A DNA stretch of 64,000 nucleotides from Ruthenibacterium lactatiformans (GTDB taxonomy: Bacteria > Bacillota > Clostridia > Oscillospirales > Ruminococcaceae), in NCBI RefSeq assembly GCF_000949455.1, contig NZ_JXXK01000018.1, forward strand, positions 20,229-84,228. Reading direction: 5' to 3'. The notes under the pieces were generated by a model. That model had not been told where the DNA came from, searched no databases, and was given only the letters and a program-made list of their open reading frames with translations. Within the stretch, counting starts at the first letter, position 1. Every line of letters starts with the position of its first letter. A program made the position numbers and the translations under genes. Positions 6,760 through 14,970 of the stretch are shown piece after piece.

Positions 6760-8928
6760 TCATATCTCATACCATTTGATCTCGTTGGCCGCCATATCCA
6801 GCGCAAAGCTGGAGCCGTCGCCCTTGTAAACAACGGTGCTCTGCGGCTCGTAGGTGTTGTTCACAACGCAGTACTTGTCGTTCTTCACATAGGCGTGTAC
6901 CTCCACGTTGAAGTTGCTGCTGAACCATTTGTGCAGGCTTTCTTCGTCGTGGGCGCTCCACAGGATGCTGCGGTACAAAACGCGGCTGTTTTCAAAGCTG
7001 TACGGCAGGCCGCTGATGTACACCGCCCGGCCTTTGCCAAACGCGTGCACGGCCATCTGCACCTCTTTTTCCCGCTGCACCAGGATCTCCGTGTCCGGCA
7101 GCGCGTAGATGCCCTTTTTTCCCTCGCCGAAATCCACCGGCTTCGTGCAGTCCTCCAGAATGAAGTGGCCGGGATGCTCGTCCCAGTTGTATTTGTCGTA
7201 GCCCAGCGTGAAGCCCGTTTCCTTCTCCACGCCCAGTACGCCGGCCAGCTGCAGATAATGTCCCTCGTACTGGTGGCCCGATGGTTCGCCCACGCCGACG
7301 ATGCCGCCGCCATTGTACACGAAGCCGCGCACAGCAGCCGCCACAGCCGGGTCCTCCCATTCGCCGCCGCCGGTGTGGGCCGTGTCGCCGTCGCCCACAT
7401 TGATGAGCACGTCCACGCCGTCCAGCACATGGGCGTCCGCGCGCAGGTCGTCAAAGCTGATGAACCGCACGTCGAACGGCGCGCCCGAAAGCGCCTCAAT
7501 TACGCCCGCATAGCTGTAATTCTGCTTCTGGTACAGCGCGTGGTGCACCATATGGCAGCCCCAGGCGCGCATTTTGCCCCAGCAGTTCAGCACCGCCACG
7601 GTTTTTACGCAGTATGGCGTCGTGCCCTTGATGTTGTCGTACAGCTCGCGGAACTCATTGCACACGCTCTCCACATAATCGATGAATTCCGGAAACGCAC
7701 AGGCCAGCTTCAGGTATCCGCCGTAGCCGATGCGGTCGATGGGCTTGCGCAGGATGGCGCGCCGCGCTGTCACCCAGTTTTCCTTGGCCTCCCGCACAGG
7801 GTCGCCGCCCTCGTGGAAGGTGTCCGGGAAGAAGTAAGGCAAAAAGCGGCCCTCGGTATATTTCACGCCCGGAATATCGCTGATAAGGCGCAGCGTGCTG
7901 CCATTGCCCACGCTGCCCACCACGGCATCCAGGCCAATGCTTTTGAACTCCTCCATGAACGGCTCGGTGCCGATCCAGTGGTCGCCCAGAAACATCATGG
8001 CTTCCTTGCCCAGCTCGTGGGTGATGTCCACCATTTCCCTGGCCAGTTTTGCCACCTCGCGCCGCTGGAACGCCTGGAAGTCCTTGAATTCTTTCGAGGG
8101 CACGCGGTACTGGTTGTTGTAATAACCCTGGTCGATGATGAATTCGGGCCGGAATTTGTAGCCAGCCTCCCGCTCGAACTGCTCCAGAATATACGGAGAC
8201 ACGCTGGCGGAATAACCGTACCAGTCCACGTATTTTTCCCGCTGCAGCTCATCGAACACCAGCGTGAACTGGTGGAAGAACGTGGTGTAGCGGATGACGT
8301 TCACATACGGGTGCTCCGCGATAAATTTGCGCAGGCGCTCCATCGTGTACCTGCGGGTCTTGGGCTGGCGCACGTCAAAGGTGATCTGGTGCTCGAAGTT
8401 TTTCCAGCCGTTGGTGACGGCGTTGTACATGTGCACCGGGTCCCAGATCAGATACGCAAGAAAACTCACCGTATATTCGTGAAATCTTTCTACAGCATGT
8501 ACTGTTACGTTCCCGCTCTTTTCGTCATAACTCCAGTCCTGCGGGGGCACCACGCGGCCGGCGGTGCGGTCCACGACCTCCCACCAGCGCTTGATGTCGT
8601 CTCGGGTGTTCACGGCCATCAGCTCCGGGCTGATGCCCTGCATCAGCGGGATGGAAAGCGAATCGGCCACGGCCGTATGAAAGCCCGTCATGATGTAGCA
8701 CTGCTGCACCTCGTCCGGGTTTGCCTTGGCCCAGGCATTGTCCTTTCGGGTCGTGTAATAGGTGGAATACACCTTCGCGTCCACGCTTTTCAGCGCCTCG
8801 GGGTAATCCGTTCCGTCACAGTCCCGGATGGCGTCCGCGCCCCAGCGCTCCAGGATCTCCAGCGTCTCGGGCACCACATCCACGTCTGTTGGGATCGTCA
8901 CGCGCCCTTTGCGTTTTGTTTCACTCAT
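6760..8928 (-). CDS. lnpA: 1,3-beta-galactosyl-N-acetylhexosamine phosphorylase (GH112)
   Basis: The 722-residue protein matches the galacto-N-biose/lacto-N-biose phosphorylase family over its whole length. It has an N-terminal TIM-barrel region (PTDVDVVPETLEILERWGADAIRDCDGTDYP at the start), a middle region with MFLGDHWIGTEPF, a glutamine-amidotransferase-like fold near residues 480-580 (INVGDGDTAHTGGGEWEDP, GGGIVGVGEP) and a small C-terminal domain. The enzyme splits Gal-beta-1,3-GlcNAc or -GalNAc with phosphate to galactose 1-phosphate and free N-acetylhexosamine, in the cytoplasm. AGGAGAAAAGC precedes the ATG at 8928. It is the last gene of a five-gene operon with its sugar ABC transporter. 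The kinase, nucleotidyltransferase and epimerase needed next lie at 14971-18083. Preference for GNB or LNB cannot be read from the sequence alone. Confidence 0.95.
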   Translation of the reverse strand: MSETKRKGRVTIPTDVDVVPETLEILERWGADAIRDCDGTDYPEALKSVDAKVYSTYYTTRKDNAWAKANPDEVQQCYIMTGFHTAVADSLSIPLMQGISPELMAVNTRDDIKRWWEVVDRTAGRVVPPQDWSYDEKSGNVTVHAVERFHEYTVSFLAYLIWDPVHMYNAVTNGWKNFEHQITFDVRQPKTRRYTMERLRKFIAEHPYVNVIRYTTFFHQFTLVFDELQREKYVDWYGYSASVSPYILEQFEREAGYKFRPEFIIDQGYYNNQYRVPSKEFKDFQAFQRREVAKLAREMVDITHELGKEAMMFLGDHWIGTEPFMEEFKSIGLDAVVGSVGNGSTLRLISDIPGVKYTEGRFLPYFFPDTFHEGGDPVREAKENWVTARRAILRKPIDRIGYGGYLKLACAFPEFIDYVESVCNEFRELYDNIKGTTPYCVKTVAVLNCWGKMRAWGCHMVHHALYQKQNYSYAGVIEALSGAPFDVRFISFDDLRADAHVLDGVDVLINVGDGDTAHTGGGEWEDPAVAAAVRGFVYNGGGIVGVGEPSGHQYEGHYLQLAGVLGVEKETGFTLGYDKYNWDEHPGHFILEDCTKPVDFGEGKKGIYALPDTEILVQREKEVQMAVHAFGKGRAVYISGLPYSFENSRVLYRSILWSAHDEESLHKWFSSNFNVEVHAYVKNDKYCVVNNTYEPQSTVVYKGDGSSFALDMAANEIKWYEI

Positions 8929-8964
8929 TGCTTTTCTCCTCGTCAATCGATGTAAGGCTGCATG

Positions 8965-9153
8965 CTAACCCGCGAAGGGTTTGTTATACAGAAACAGCAG
9001 CCCCAGAAGACCGGCCAGACCGGCCAGCATGCGCAAAAGCCCGCCGGGCGTACCCGTGAGCTGCTGCCCGCTGACAACGAGCCACAGGCACAGCGCAAAC
9101 ACCGCCAGCGCCAAAATAAAGCGCAGCGCTTTGTTTTCCCTGAGAAAATCCAT
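8965..9153 (-). CDS. Small two-helix membrane protein, DUF6903-like
   Basis: This 62-residue protein begins MDFLRENKALRF and contains two hydrophobic helices (about 11-28 and 38-56) separated by SGQQLTGTPGG. AGAGAGGAGAAACGAAT precedes its ATG. It lies between the ABC permease genes and the GH112 phosphorylase, with short gaps on both sides. I recognise it as the kind of small protein that accompanies GH112 operons (DUF6903), but it has no known function. A role as an accessory subunit of the transporter is only inferred from position. Confidence 0.7.
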   Translation of the reverse strand: MDFLRENKALRFILALAVFALCLWLVVSGQQLTGTPGGLLRMLAGLAGLLGLLFLYNKPFAG

Positions 9154-9185
9154 ATTCGTTTCTCCTCTCTGGCTGTGGCCGCCGC

Positions 9186-10085
9186 TCAGCCCTTCAGGCC
9201 GCCGAGCGTCATGCCCTGGGTAAGTTTCTTCTGTACGCAGATATATAGGATCAATGTAGGCAGCATCACAAGCACAAGGCCCGCATACATCTGCCCGTAC
9301 TGCGCCGCCGCATTCTGTGCGCGCATCAGGTTCATCAGGCCCACGGGCAGCGTTTTGCCGCCGTTGGGGTCCGTGAGCATCGTCATGGCAATGATGTACT
9401 CGTTCCAGAACGAGAGAAAGTTGAACAGAATGACGGTAATGATGCTGGGCTGAGCCATGGGCATGATAATGCGCAGCATGGTCCTGCCGTAACCCGCGCC
9501 GTCCACATAAGCGGCTTCTTCATACGCCTTGGGCAACGTAGCAAAATAGCCGGACAACAGATAGATGGTGAACGGCAGCGCCGTAGCCGCATATACCAGC
9601 GCCAGCACGAAAATATTGTTCAGGAAAAAGCCTGTGCCGAACACCTTGCGCAGCATTTTATCGCCGTCCACAAACATCAGGAAGATCGGCACGACGATAT
9701 AGTTGACATTGATGAACAGGCCGCCCATGAACGCCGTGTTGAAAAAGCCCCTGCCGCGAAAATTAAAGCGGGAGAGCACATATGCGGCGGGCAGCGCAAC
9801 GATAAGCAGGATACCCAGCGCAAGCGCCGTGACAACGACGGAATTGAGCATGTATTCGCCCATGCGTGCCTTTGTCCAGGCATCCACAAAGTTCTGCCAG
9901 TAGAACCCGGCAGGCAGCGTCCAGGGGTTGCCGTAAAACTCGCTGTTCTGCTTGACGGATGCCATGAACACCCACGCCACGGGAACGATGATTGTGACGG
10001 CCAGTGTAATGAGAGCCACGTAAATGAACACACGATACAGCGTATCTCCGGAGGAGCTTTTTTTCAATTTGATGTCTTTGTTCAT
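9186..10085 (-). CDS. Carbohydrate ABC transporter permease (MalG-like)
   Basis: The 299-residue integral membrane protein has six helices and the EAA loop EEAAYVDGAGYGRTMLRIIMP (about residues 190-210) that contacts the ATPase. It also has the usual C-terminal QKKLTQGMTLGGLKG. It forms the importer's membrane channel with the neighbouring permease and the lipoprotein encoded first in the operon. No ATPase gene is present, so a shared MsmK-type ATPase encoded elsewhere is expected. GGAGGGGACGGT precedes the ATG at 10085. The context assigns it to uptake of galacto-N-biose or lacto-N-biose. Confidence 0.92.
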   Translation of the reverse strand: MNKDIKLKKSSSGDTLYRVFIYVALITLAVTIIVPVAWVFMASVKQNSEFYGNPWTLPAGFYWQNFVDAWTKARMGEYMLNSVVVTALALGILLIVALPAAYVLSRFNFRGRGFFNTAFMGGLFINVNYIVVPIFLMFVDGDKMLRKVFGTGFFLNNIFVLALVYAATALPFTIYLLSGYFATLPKAYEEAAYVDGAGYGRTMLRIIMPMAQPSIITVILFNFLSFWNEYIIAMTMLTDPNGGKTLPVGLMNLMRAQNAAAQYGQMYAGLVLVMLPTLILYICVQKKLTQGMTLGGLKG

Positions 10086-10097
10086 ACCGTCCCCTCC

Positions 10098-10991
10098 TTA
10101 AAATTCCAGCGGCTCGCGCTTCGTCACCTTGTTGACGATGGCGGAAAGCGCGAACGAAAAGATGAACACCACAGCGCCGATGGCCATACCGTAGCCGTAG
10201 CTCGAGTTGGTGTACGCCTGCTTATACATATAGCTCAGGATGACCTCGCTGGCGCCGTCCGGCCCGCCGCTGGTCATCGCCTTGACGAACAGGAACGACA
10301 GGTTGATGGTACTGATGATGAAAAACGTGAGCGTCGTTCGGATGTTTGTCCACACCAGCGGGATCGTGATGGAAAAAAATGTTTTGACACGGCCCGCGCC
10401 GTCCAGGTTGACGCTTTCGTAAATGCTCTCGGGAATACTGGCCATGCTGGCCATATACATCACCATGTAGTAGCCAATGGCCTGCCAGACCAGCGCGATG
10501 GCAATGCTGTAAATCACGAGCTGCTGGTTGCCCAGCCACAGCGTAGGCACCTCGCCGGGTTCACGGAACAGGGCGATCAGGCTGTTGAGCATACCGTTGT
10601 TCGGGTCATAAATGGCGCTGAAAATGGCGCTGATAACGACCACGGACAGGATATTCGGAATGTAGAAGATCACGCGGAAGAAATTCTGCCCCTTGATCTT
10701 TTCCCGCGAGAGGATCGCCGCAAATACCAGGGCGAACGCAAATGTAATGATGGTGACAATGACGATCAGCAGGATCGTATTCTGGAAGGACTGGTAAAAT
10801 TTAGGGTCCGCAAACAGCTTCTTGAAATTGTCCAGGCCGACAAATTCCTGGTTGGCGGAATATCCGCCCCATTTATAAAGCGACATGCGGAACACGTTGA
10901 TGGTGGGGATCACCATGAACACCGTGAACAGGATCACGGCCGGGGCCAGGCAGAGGAATACAAACCGTCCGCGCCCTTTCTGCTTATCCAT
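10098..10991 (-). CDS. Carbohydrate ABC transporter permease (MalF/UgpA-like)
   Basis: The 297-residue protein has a short cytoplasmic N-terminus, six membrane helices and an EAA loop, SIYESVNLDGAGRVKTFFSIT. It pairs with the permease encoded 12 bases downstream. The start at 10991 (MDKQKGRGRFVFL) is preferred over one at 11042 because GGAAG lies just upstream and the shorter N-terminus is typical. The gene follows the binding-protein gene after a 14-bp stem-loop that probably lowers permease expression relative to the lipoprotein. Confidence 0.92.
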   Translation of the reverse strand: MDKQKGRGRFVFLCLAPAVILFTVFMVIPTINVFRMSLYKWGGYSANQEFVGLDNFKKLFADPKFYQSFQNTILLIVIVTIITFAFALVFAAILSREKIKGQNFFRVIFYIPNILSVVVISAIFSAIYDPNNGMLNSLIALFREPGEVPTLWLGNQQLVIYSIAIALVWQAIGYYMVMYMASMASIPESIYESVNLDGAGRVKTFFSITIPLVWTNIRTTLTFFIISTINLSFLFVKAMTSGGPDGASEVILSYMYKQAYTNSSYGYGMAIGAVVFIFSFALSAIVNKVTKREPLEF

Positions 10992-11040
10992 GCGCGCATC
11001 TTCCTTTCTCCATGATGCCGGACGCTCCCGCGTCCGCTTC

Positions 11041-11082
11041 AAAAAGTAACGGTGAGCAGGTTTCTCTACTCACCGTTACTTT
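11041..11082 (-). terminator. Intercistronic stem-loop after the binding-protein gene
   Basis: AAAGTAACGGTGAG (11043-11056) pairs perfectly with CTCACCGTTACTTT (11069-11082), followed on the minus strand by further T residues. It sits between a binding-protein gene and its permeases, where partial termination or mRNA-end protection is common. Confidence 0.75.
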
Positions 11083-11115
11083 CACGTACTTACAAATCGT
11101 TCTGTTTCCGAGCGC

Positions 11116-12477
11116 TTATTTCAGCGCCGCGCGCAGCTGATCGCTGGCGGCTTTCACGCCGTCGATCCAATCCTGCTCGGTCTTGTCGCCCGTCACAAGG
11201 CTGTTGACGGGGTCGAACCAGACGCTGCGGGTATCGAGGCCCTCGATGGCCTCAGTGGCGGCAAAGCTGCCCAGCGCGGCCTTCGCGCCGTTGTCATAAA
11301 TGGAATAGAACATCTTGTTGTCGCCCTCCAGCGTTTCCGCCAGGCCCACGATGGGCTGGATGGCGCCCGCCTTGGCAAAGATGGCCGCGGCTTCGTCGCT
11401 GTACAGGTAGGCGATGAACTGCTTGGCAAGGTCCTGATGCTCGGCTGCCGCCGGGATCCAGGCCTGCTCGAACCAGGTGTAGCTGTAACGGTCGCCGCCC
11501 TCTTTCACAGCGGGCAGGGCCGTGAAGCCCCATTTAAAGCCATCGGCGCGGGGCGCTTCCGCCATCTCGCCCACGATCCAGGTGCCGTTGGGCATAAAGA
11601 TGGCCTTATTGTCCAGCACAAGCTGCTGGTTCTTTGTAAAGTTGTCGTCGTTGGCATTGGCCGGGGTGGTAGGCTCGGTGTACTCGGCCAGCTTGGCAAC
11701 AATGTCGAAGCAGGTCTTGGCCTCCTCGGTGTCCCAGATGCCTTCTTCATAACGCGTGGCCTTGTCGAAGAACTCGGGGCCGCCCGCCGTGTACATCAGA
11801 GCGTAGAAGAAAGCGTCGAAGTAACCGGTGGTGGGGTAGGTAAACAGGCTGATGCCTTCGGCCTTCGCCTTGTCGCCCAGCTCCCACATCTCATCCCAGG
11901 TGGCGGGCACTTCCCAGCCCTTTTCTTCCAGCAGGCCGGCGTTATAGAACAGGCCGCAGGGGCTGTAGAACATGGGTGCCAGATACGTTTTGCCGTCGCC
12001 ATACGGATTGGTCAGGGAGGAATCCGTGAAGCCACCCGCAATTTTATCCTTCACCTTGACGTCCTCACCGGGCACCGTCATGTCCAGCACATCGGTAATG
12101 TCCAGAATGCCGTTGTCTTTAATGAACGTTTCGGTCAAAGCCGCCTCGCGGCCCGTGGCCAGATGGATGACGTCGGGATAATCGCCGGCCTTCATACTCG
12201 GACCGATAACATCCTCCAGCTTCTTGTCGGCCGTCAGTTCAACCGTAACGCCGGGGTTGGCAGCCTCAAACGCCGCGCACACTTCTTTCCACATGTCGCT
12301 GCCATAGGCCGTCTCGATGGCGGCCACCTTCAGCGTCTGCTCAGCGGGCGCCGAAGAGCTGCCAGCCGTGGAGCCGGAGCTTGCCGCCGGCGTCGAAGAC
12401 GAGCCGGAGCCGCCGCAGCCGGCGAGCAGGGTGAGCGCCATGGTGAGCACCAGCATAATGCTAAGTAGCTTTTTCAT
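11116..12477 (-). CDS. Sugar ABC transporter substrate-binding lipoprotein
   Basis: The 453-residue precursor has a lipoprotein signal (MKKLLSIMLVLTMALTLLAGC, lipidated Cys21), then a Ser/Gly/Ala-rich linker (about 22-47), then a family-1 solute-binding fold starting TLKVAAIETAYGSDMWKEV. The region DVIHLATGREAALTETFIKD and later FMPNGTWIVGEMAEAP are typical of binding proteins for N-acetylhexosamine-containing sugars (NgcE-like). It is anchored outside the membrane and delivers ligand to the two downstream permeases. Being in one operon with GH112 phosphorylase, its likely ligand is galacto-N-biose and/or lacto-N-biose. CAGGAGGTAAACT precedes the ATG. Confidence 0.92.
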   Translation of the reverse strand: MKKLLSIMLVLTMALTLLAGCGGSGSSSTPAASSGSTAGSSSAPAEQTLKVAAIETAYGSDMWKEVCAAFEAANPGVTVELTADKKLEDVIGPSMKAGDYPDVIHLATGREAALTETFIKDNGILDITDVLDMTVPGEDVKVKDKIAGGFTDSSLTNPYGDGKTYLAPMFYSPCGLFYNAGLLEEKGWEVPATWDEMWELGDKAKAEGISLFTYPTTGYFDAFFYALMYTAGGPEFFDKATRYEEGIWDTEEAKTCFDIVAKLAEYTEPTTPANANDDNFTKNQQLVLDNKAIFMPNGTWIVGEMAEAPRADGFKWGFTALPAVKEGGDRYSYTWFEQAWIPAAAEHQDLAKQFIAYLYSDEAAAIFAKAGAIQPIVGLAETLEGDNKMFYSIYDNGAKAALGSFAATEAIEGLDTRSVWFDPVNSLVTGDKTEQDWIDGVKAASDQLRAALK

Positions 12478-12548
12478 AGTTTACCTCCTGAAAATCTTGT
12501 TCGCGTTTGTTTGCGCCGGGCCTTGCGCCCGGTGCATCCGTCCCCTTT

Positions 12549-12576
12549 AGTATATCTTTTCCCTTTTCGCATTCAA
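12549..12576 (-). promoter_or_regulatory. Promoter of the transporter-GH112 operon
   Basis: Minus-strand TTGAAT (12571-12576), 16 bases, TATACT (12549-12554). The leader before the binding-protein gene is about 65 bases. Confidence 0.6.
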
Positions 12577-12755
12577 CAATATTCTTGCTCCATTTTTTAT
12601 TTATCTTGTCTTTTTATCATCTGCGATATTAATTTTGACTTACTTTTGTAATTTTTATGCACAGTATCCACAAAACAAGCTTTTTGTGTTTGTTCACCTT
12701 TCCGAATGTGTTCAATTGCAGATTATTTTTTCACAAACAGCGCTTTATGGCTTTC

Positions 12756-12772
12756 GCGCAAAATATTTGCGC
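12756..12772. promoter_or_regulatory. Inverted repeat between the divergent operons, related to the galE-upstream repeats
   Basis: GCGCAAA-ATA-TTTGCGC is a perfect 7-bp inverted repeat that overlaps the -35 box of the araC gene. Read on the minus strand, 12762-12772 is GCGCAAATATT, one base different from GTGCAAATATT found twice upstream of galE. It is therefore a candidate AraC-family binding site. Other sequence in the 12478-12910 gap is AT-rich with the two promoters and no gene. Confidence 0.5.
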
Positions 12773-12795
12773 CCGGTTCCCAAAAGTATTATAAT
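12767..12795 (+). promoter_or_regulatory. Promoter of the first araC-type gene
   Basis: TTGCGC (12767-12772), 17 bases, TATAAT (12790-12795). The -35 half overlaps the inverted repeat at 12756-12772, suggesting autoregulation. Confidence 0.6.
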
Positions 12796-12910
12796 GGTTA
12801 ACGGCAGCAACTTTGCTTAAGCAAAAGCAATATTTATAAAATAATCTTGCGAAAATTTATACTTGGCCGTTTCTGCATGCGGCGCACGAAAGAAAGTTGG
12901 GAAAACCGTC

Positions 12911-13771
12911 ATGAGCAACAAACGATACGAGGTAAACACCCCCGGCGTCAGCCCTGTGGACCGGGACGTCACCAAACTGCTGTACGTGAGCACCGCCAAA
13001 TACGGGGGCGACTGGCACAGCCTGATGCATACCCACGCCTGCACCGAGCTTTTCTATGTGGTTGGCGGCATGGGGCAGTTCAAAGTGGCGGAAAAGCTGA
13101 TTCCCGTCTCTCCGGACGACCTTGTCATCGTCAACCCCAATGTGGAGCACACGGAGGTAAGCCTGAACGCCAGCCCGCTGGAATATATCGTGCTGGGCGT
13201 TGAGGGCATGGAATTCGCCGCGGACGAAAACGGTGACAGGCGGTACAGCGCATTCAACTTCCACAGCGGACGCGAGGATATTCTGCCCTATCTGCGGGGC
13301 ATGCTGCGGGAGATCGAGCAGAAATCCGCAGGTTACGAAGTCGTCTGCCAGGATCTTCTGGAGGTTCTGGTCGTTAAGCTGATGCGCCACACGGATTTTT
13401 CCCTCACGGTCACGCCCGCCCAACAGTCCAGCAAGGAATGCGCCGAGGCCCGGCGGTACATCGACAGCAATTTTAAAGAAAATATTTCTCTGGACCAGCT
13501 GGCGGAACTGACGCATGTGAACAAATACTATCTTGTCCACTCCTTCAGCAAAGAATACGGCGTGTCGCCCATCAATTATCTGATCGGACGGCGCATCGAG
13601 GAGAGCCGCTACCTGCTGGCGGACACCAATCACTCCCTGTCCCAGATCTCCCACATGCTGGGTTTTTCCTCCCCCAGTTACTTCTCCCAGAGTTTCCGTA
13701 AGCTGGAAGGCATCAGCCCTATGGAATACCGGAAGCGGCAGCGGGCCGCGCGGGAGGGACATCCGGAATAA
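12911..13771 (+). CDS. AraC family transcriptional regulator (sugar locus)
   Basis: The 286-residue protein has an N-terminal cupin ligand-sensing domain (about 1-160; HTHACTELFYVVGG, VNPNVEHTE) and a C-terminal pair of helix-turn-helix motifs (about 185-280). The latter show ISLDQLAELTHVNKYYLVHSF and SLSQISHMLGFSSPSYFSQSF followed by GISPMEYRK. It is transcribed divergently from the transporter-GH112 operon and is the natural candidate activator. ATG 12911 is chosen as the start of the conserved N-terminus; its ribosome site is weak. A second AraC gene follows 98 bases downstream, so two sensors may act on this locus. Confidence 0.93.
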   Translation: MSNKRYEVNTPGVSPVDRDVTKLLYVSTAKYGGDWHSLMHTHACTELFYVVGGMGQFKVAEKLIPVSPDDLVIVNPNVEHTEVSLNASPLEYIVLGVEGMEFAADENGDRRYSAFNFHSGREDILPYLRGMLREIEQKSAGYEVVCQDLLEVLVVKLMRHTDFSLTVTPAQQSSKECAEARRYIDSNFKENISLDQLAELTHVNKYYLVHSFSKEYGVSPINYLIGRRIEESRYLLADTNHSLSQISHMLGFSSPSYFSQSFRKLEGISPMEYRKRQRAAREGHPE

Positions 13772-13831
13772 CAACAGTTGTACTTTTGTTCATTTATCTT
13801 TACACAATCGTCCGTATATGCTTTAATAGAT

Positions 13832-13837
13832 TATAAT
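13832..13837 (+). promoter_or_regulatory. Possible -10 box of the second araC-type gene
   Basis: TATAAT lies 32 bases before the ATG at 13870, with no good -35 hexamer at normal spacing. An 11-bp palindrome ACAACAGTTGT is upstream at 13771-13781. Confidence 0.35.
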
Positions 13838-13869
13838 GTAACAGTCTGACAGAAAGGCGGAATACTGGC

Positions 13870-14775
13870 ATGGGCTACGAGGCCATACGGCTGCAGCGGC
13901 CGCTGGCGGTGGACGATATCGTCTCCGTGCATTATTTTGAATATTCCAGCAATTACTATTTTGAAGGAGAGCGCCACGATTTCTGGGAATTTTTGTATGT
14001 GGACAAGGGTGAGCTGGATGTGCGCGCCGGGGACGTGGTGCAGCATTTGAAGAAAGGGCAGATCATTTTCCATAAACCGGGCGAGTTCCACGCGCTCTCG
14101 GCCAACGGTGTGGTGGCGCCCAATCTTGTTGTGGTGGGTTTTGTCTGCCACGGCGAGGCCATGCGTTTTTTTGAAAACAGAGTATTGAGCGTGGGCGATT
14201 CCGGCCGCGCCCTGCTGGCGCGCATCGTGGAGGAGGGCGAGGCCGCATTCTCCACGCCGCTCAACGACCCGCAGACCATGCAGCTGGCCCGGCGGGAGGA
14301 TGCGCCCTTCGGCGCCGAGCAGCTCATCGGAAGCAGCATCGAGCAGCTGCTCATCGGCTTCATCCGCCGCGGCGCGGACGAGGCCGCGGCCGCCGCAAAG
14401 CCCACCAGCCTCATCCGGGAACGCACACAGCAGGAATTCATCGACCGTGTGAGCAAATATCTGGAGGACAACATCGCAAAACGCCTGACGCTCTCGGATA
14501 TCTGCCGGGACAATCTGGTGGGCCGCAGCTATCTGCAAAAGATCTTCCGGGAAAAGACGGGCGGCGGCGCAATGGAATACTTCGGCACGCTGAAGATCGA
14601 CGCGGCCAAGCGCATGATCCGGGAGGGCACGCACAATTTCACCGAGATCGCCGCGCTGCTGGGCTATAACTCCATCCACTATTTCTCCCGCCATTTCAAA
14701 AAGGTTACGGGCATGACGCCCAGCGAATACGCCTCCAGCGTCAAAATTCTGGCCACCAAAAACCGTACGGAATGA
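13870..14775 (+). CDS. AraC family transcriptional regulator (sugar locus, second)
   Basis: The 301-residue protein combines a cupin sensor (about 15-150; HDFWEFLYVDKGELDVRAG, IIFHKPGEFHALS) with a C-terminal AraC double helix-turn-helix (about 200-292; LTLSDICRDNLVGRSYLQKIF, FTEIAALLGYNSIHYFSRHF, TGMTPSEY). AGAAAGGCGGAATACTGGC precedes the ATG. It lies directly upstream of galE, where two identical 13-base direct repeats precede the galE promoter, so it is a likely activator of the galE-nucleotidyltransferase-kinase operon. The first AraC protein cannot be excluded as the one that binds there. Confidence 0.93.
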   Translation: MGYEAIRLQRPLAVDDIVSVHYFEYSSNYYFEGERHDFWEFLYVDKGELDVRAGDVVQHLKKGQIIFHKPGEFHALSANGVVAPNLVVVGFVCHGEAMRFFENRVLSVGDSGRALLARIVEEGEAAFSTPLNDPQTMQLARREDAPFGAEQLIGSSIEQLLIGFIRRGADEAAAAAKPTSLIRERTQQEFIDRVSKYLEDNIAKRLTLSDICRDNLVGRSYLQKIFREKTGGGAMEYFGTLKIDAAKRMIREGTHNFTEIAALLGYNSIHYFSRHFKKVTGMTPSEYASSVKILATKNRTE

Positions 14776-14796
14776 GTTTTTCGCTATCGTGGACGT

Positions 14797-14851
14797 TTGT
14801 GCAAATATTCGGGATTCCTGCGGCCTTGCATAGTTCAATTGTGCAAATATT
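14797..14851. promoter_or_regulatory. Direct-repeat activator site upstream of galE
   Basis: The 13-mer TTGTGCAAATATT occurs at 14797-14809 and 14839-14851, a 42-bp period (four helical turns). The second copy ends 16 bp before the -35 box, the classic geometry for an AraC-type activator. Confidence 0.7.
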
Positions 14852-14867
14852 GTATTAAAAAATCTAT

Positions 14868-14895
14868 TTAACACGCTGCCCGGAGCGGCTACAAT
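14868..14895 (+). promoter_or_regulatory. Promoter of the galE operon
   Basis: TTAACA (14868-14873), 16 bases, TACAAT (14890-14895). A weak promoter consistent with activation from the upstream repeats. Confidence 0.6.
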
Positions 14896-14970
14896 GAAAA
14901 GCAATGAAGAGTGTTCCGGGCAGCACAAAAGCAACGCGTGAAAAACAAAACAGAAAAGGAGCTGGCAACT

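Noticed and set aside
6526..8955. An 809-codon open frame on the plus strand opposite the GH112 gene
   Set aside because: Same antisense effect; the His/Val/Ala-rich sequence has no family resemblance.
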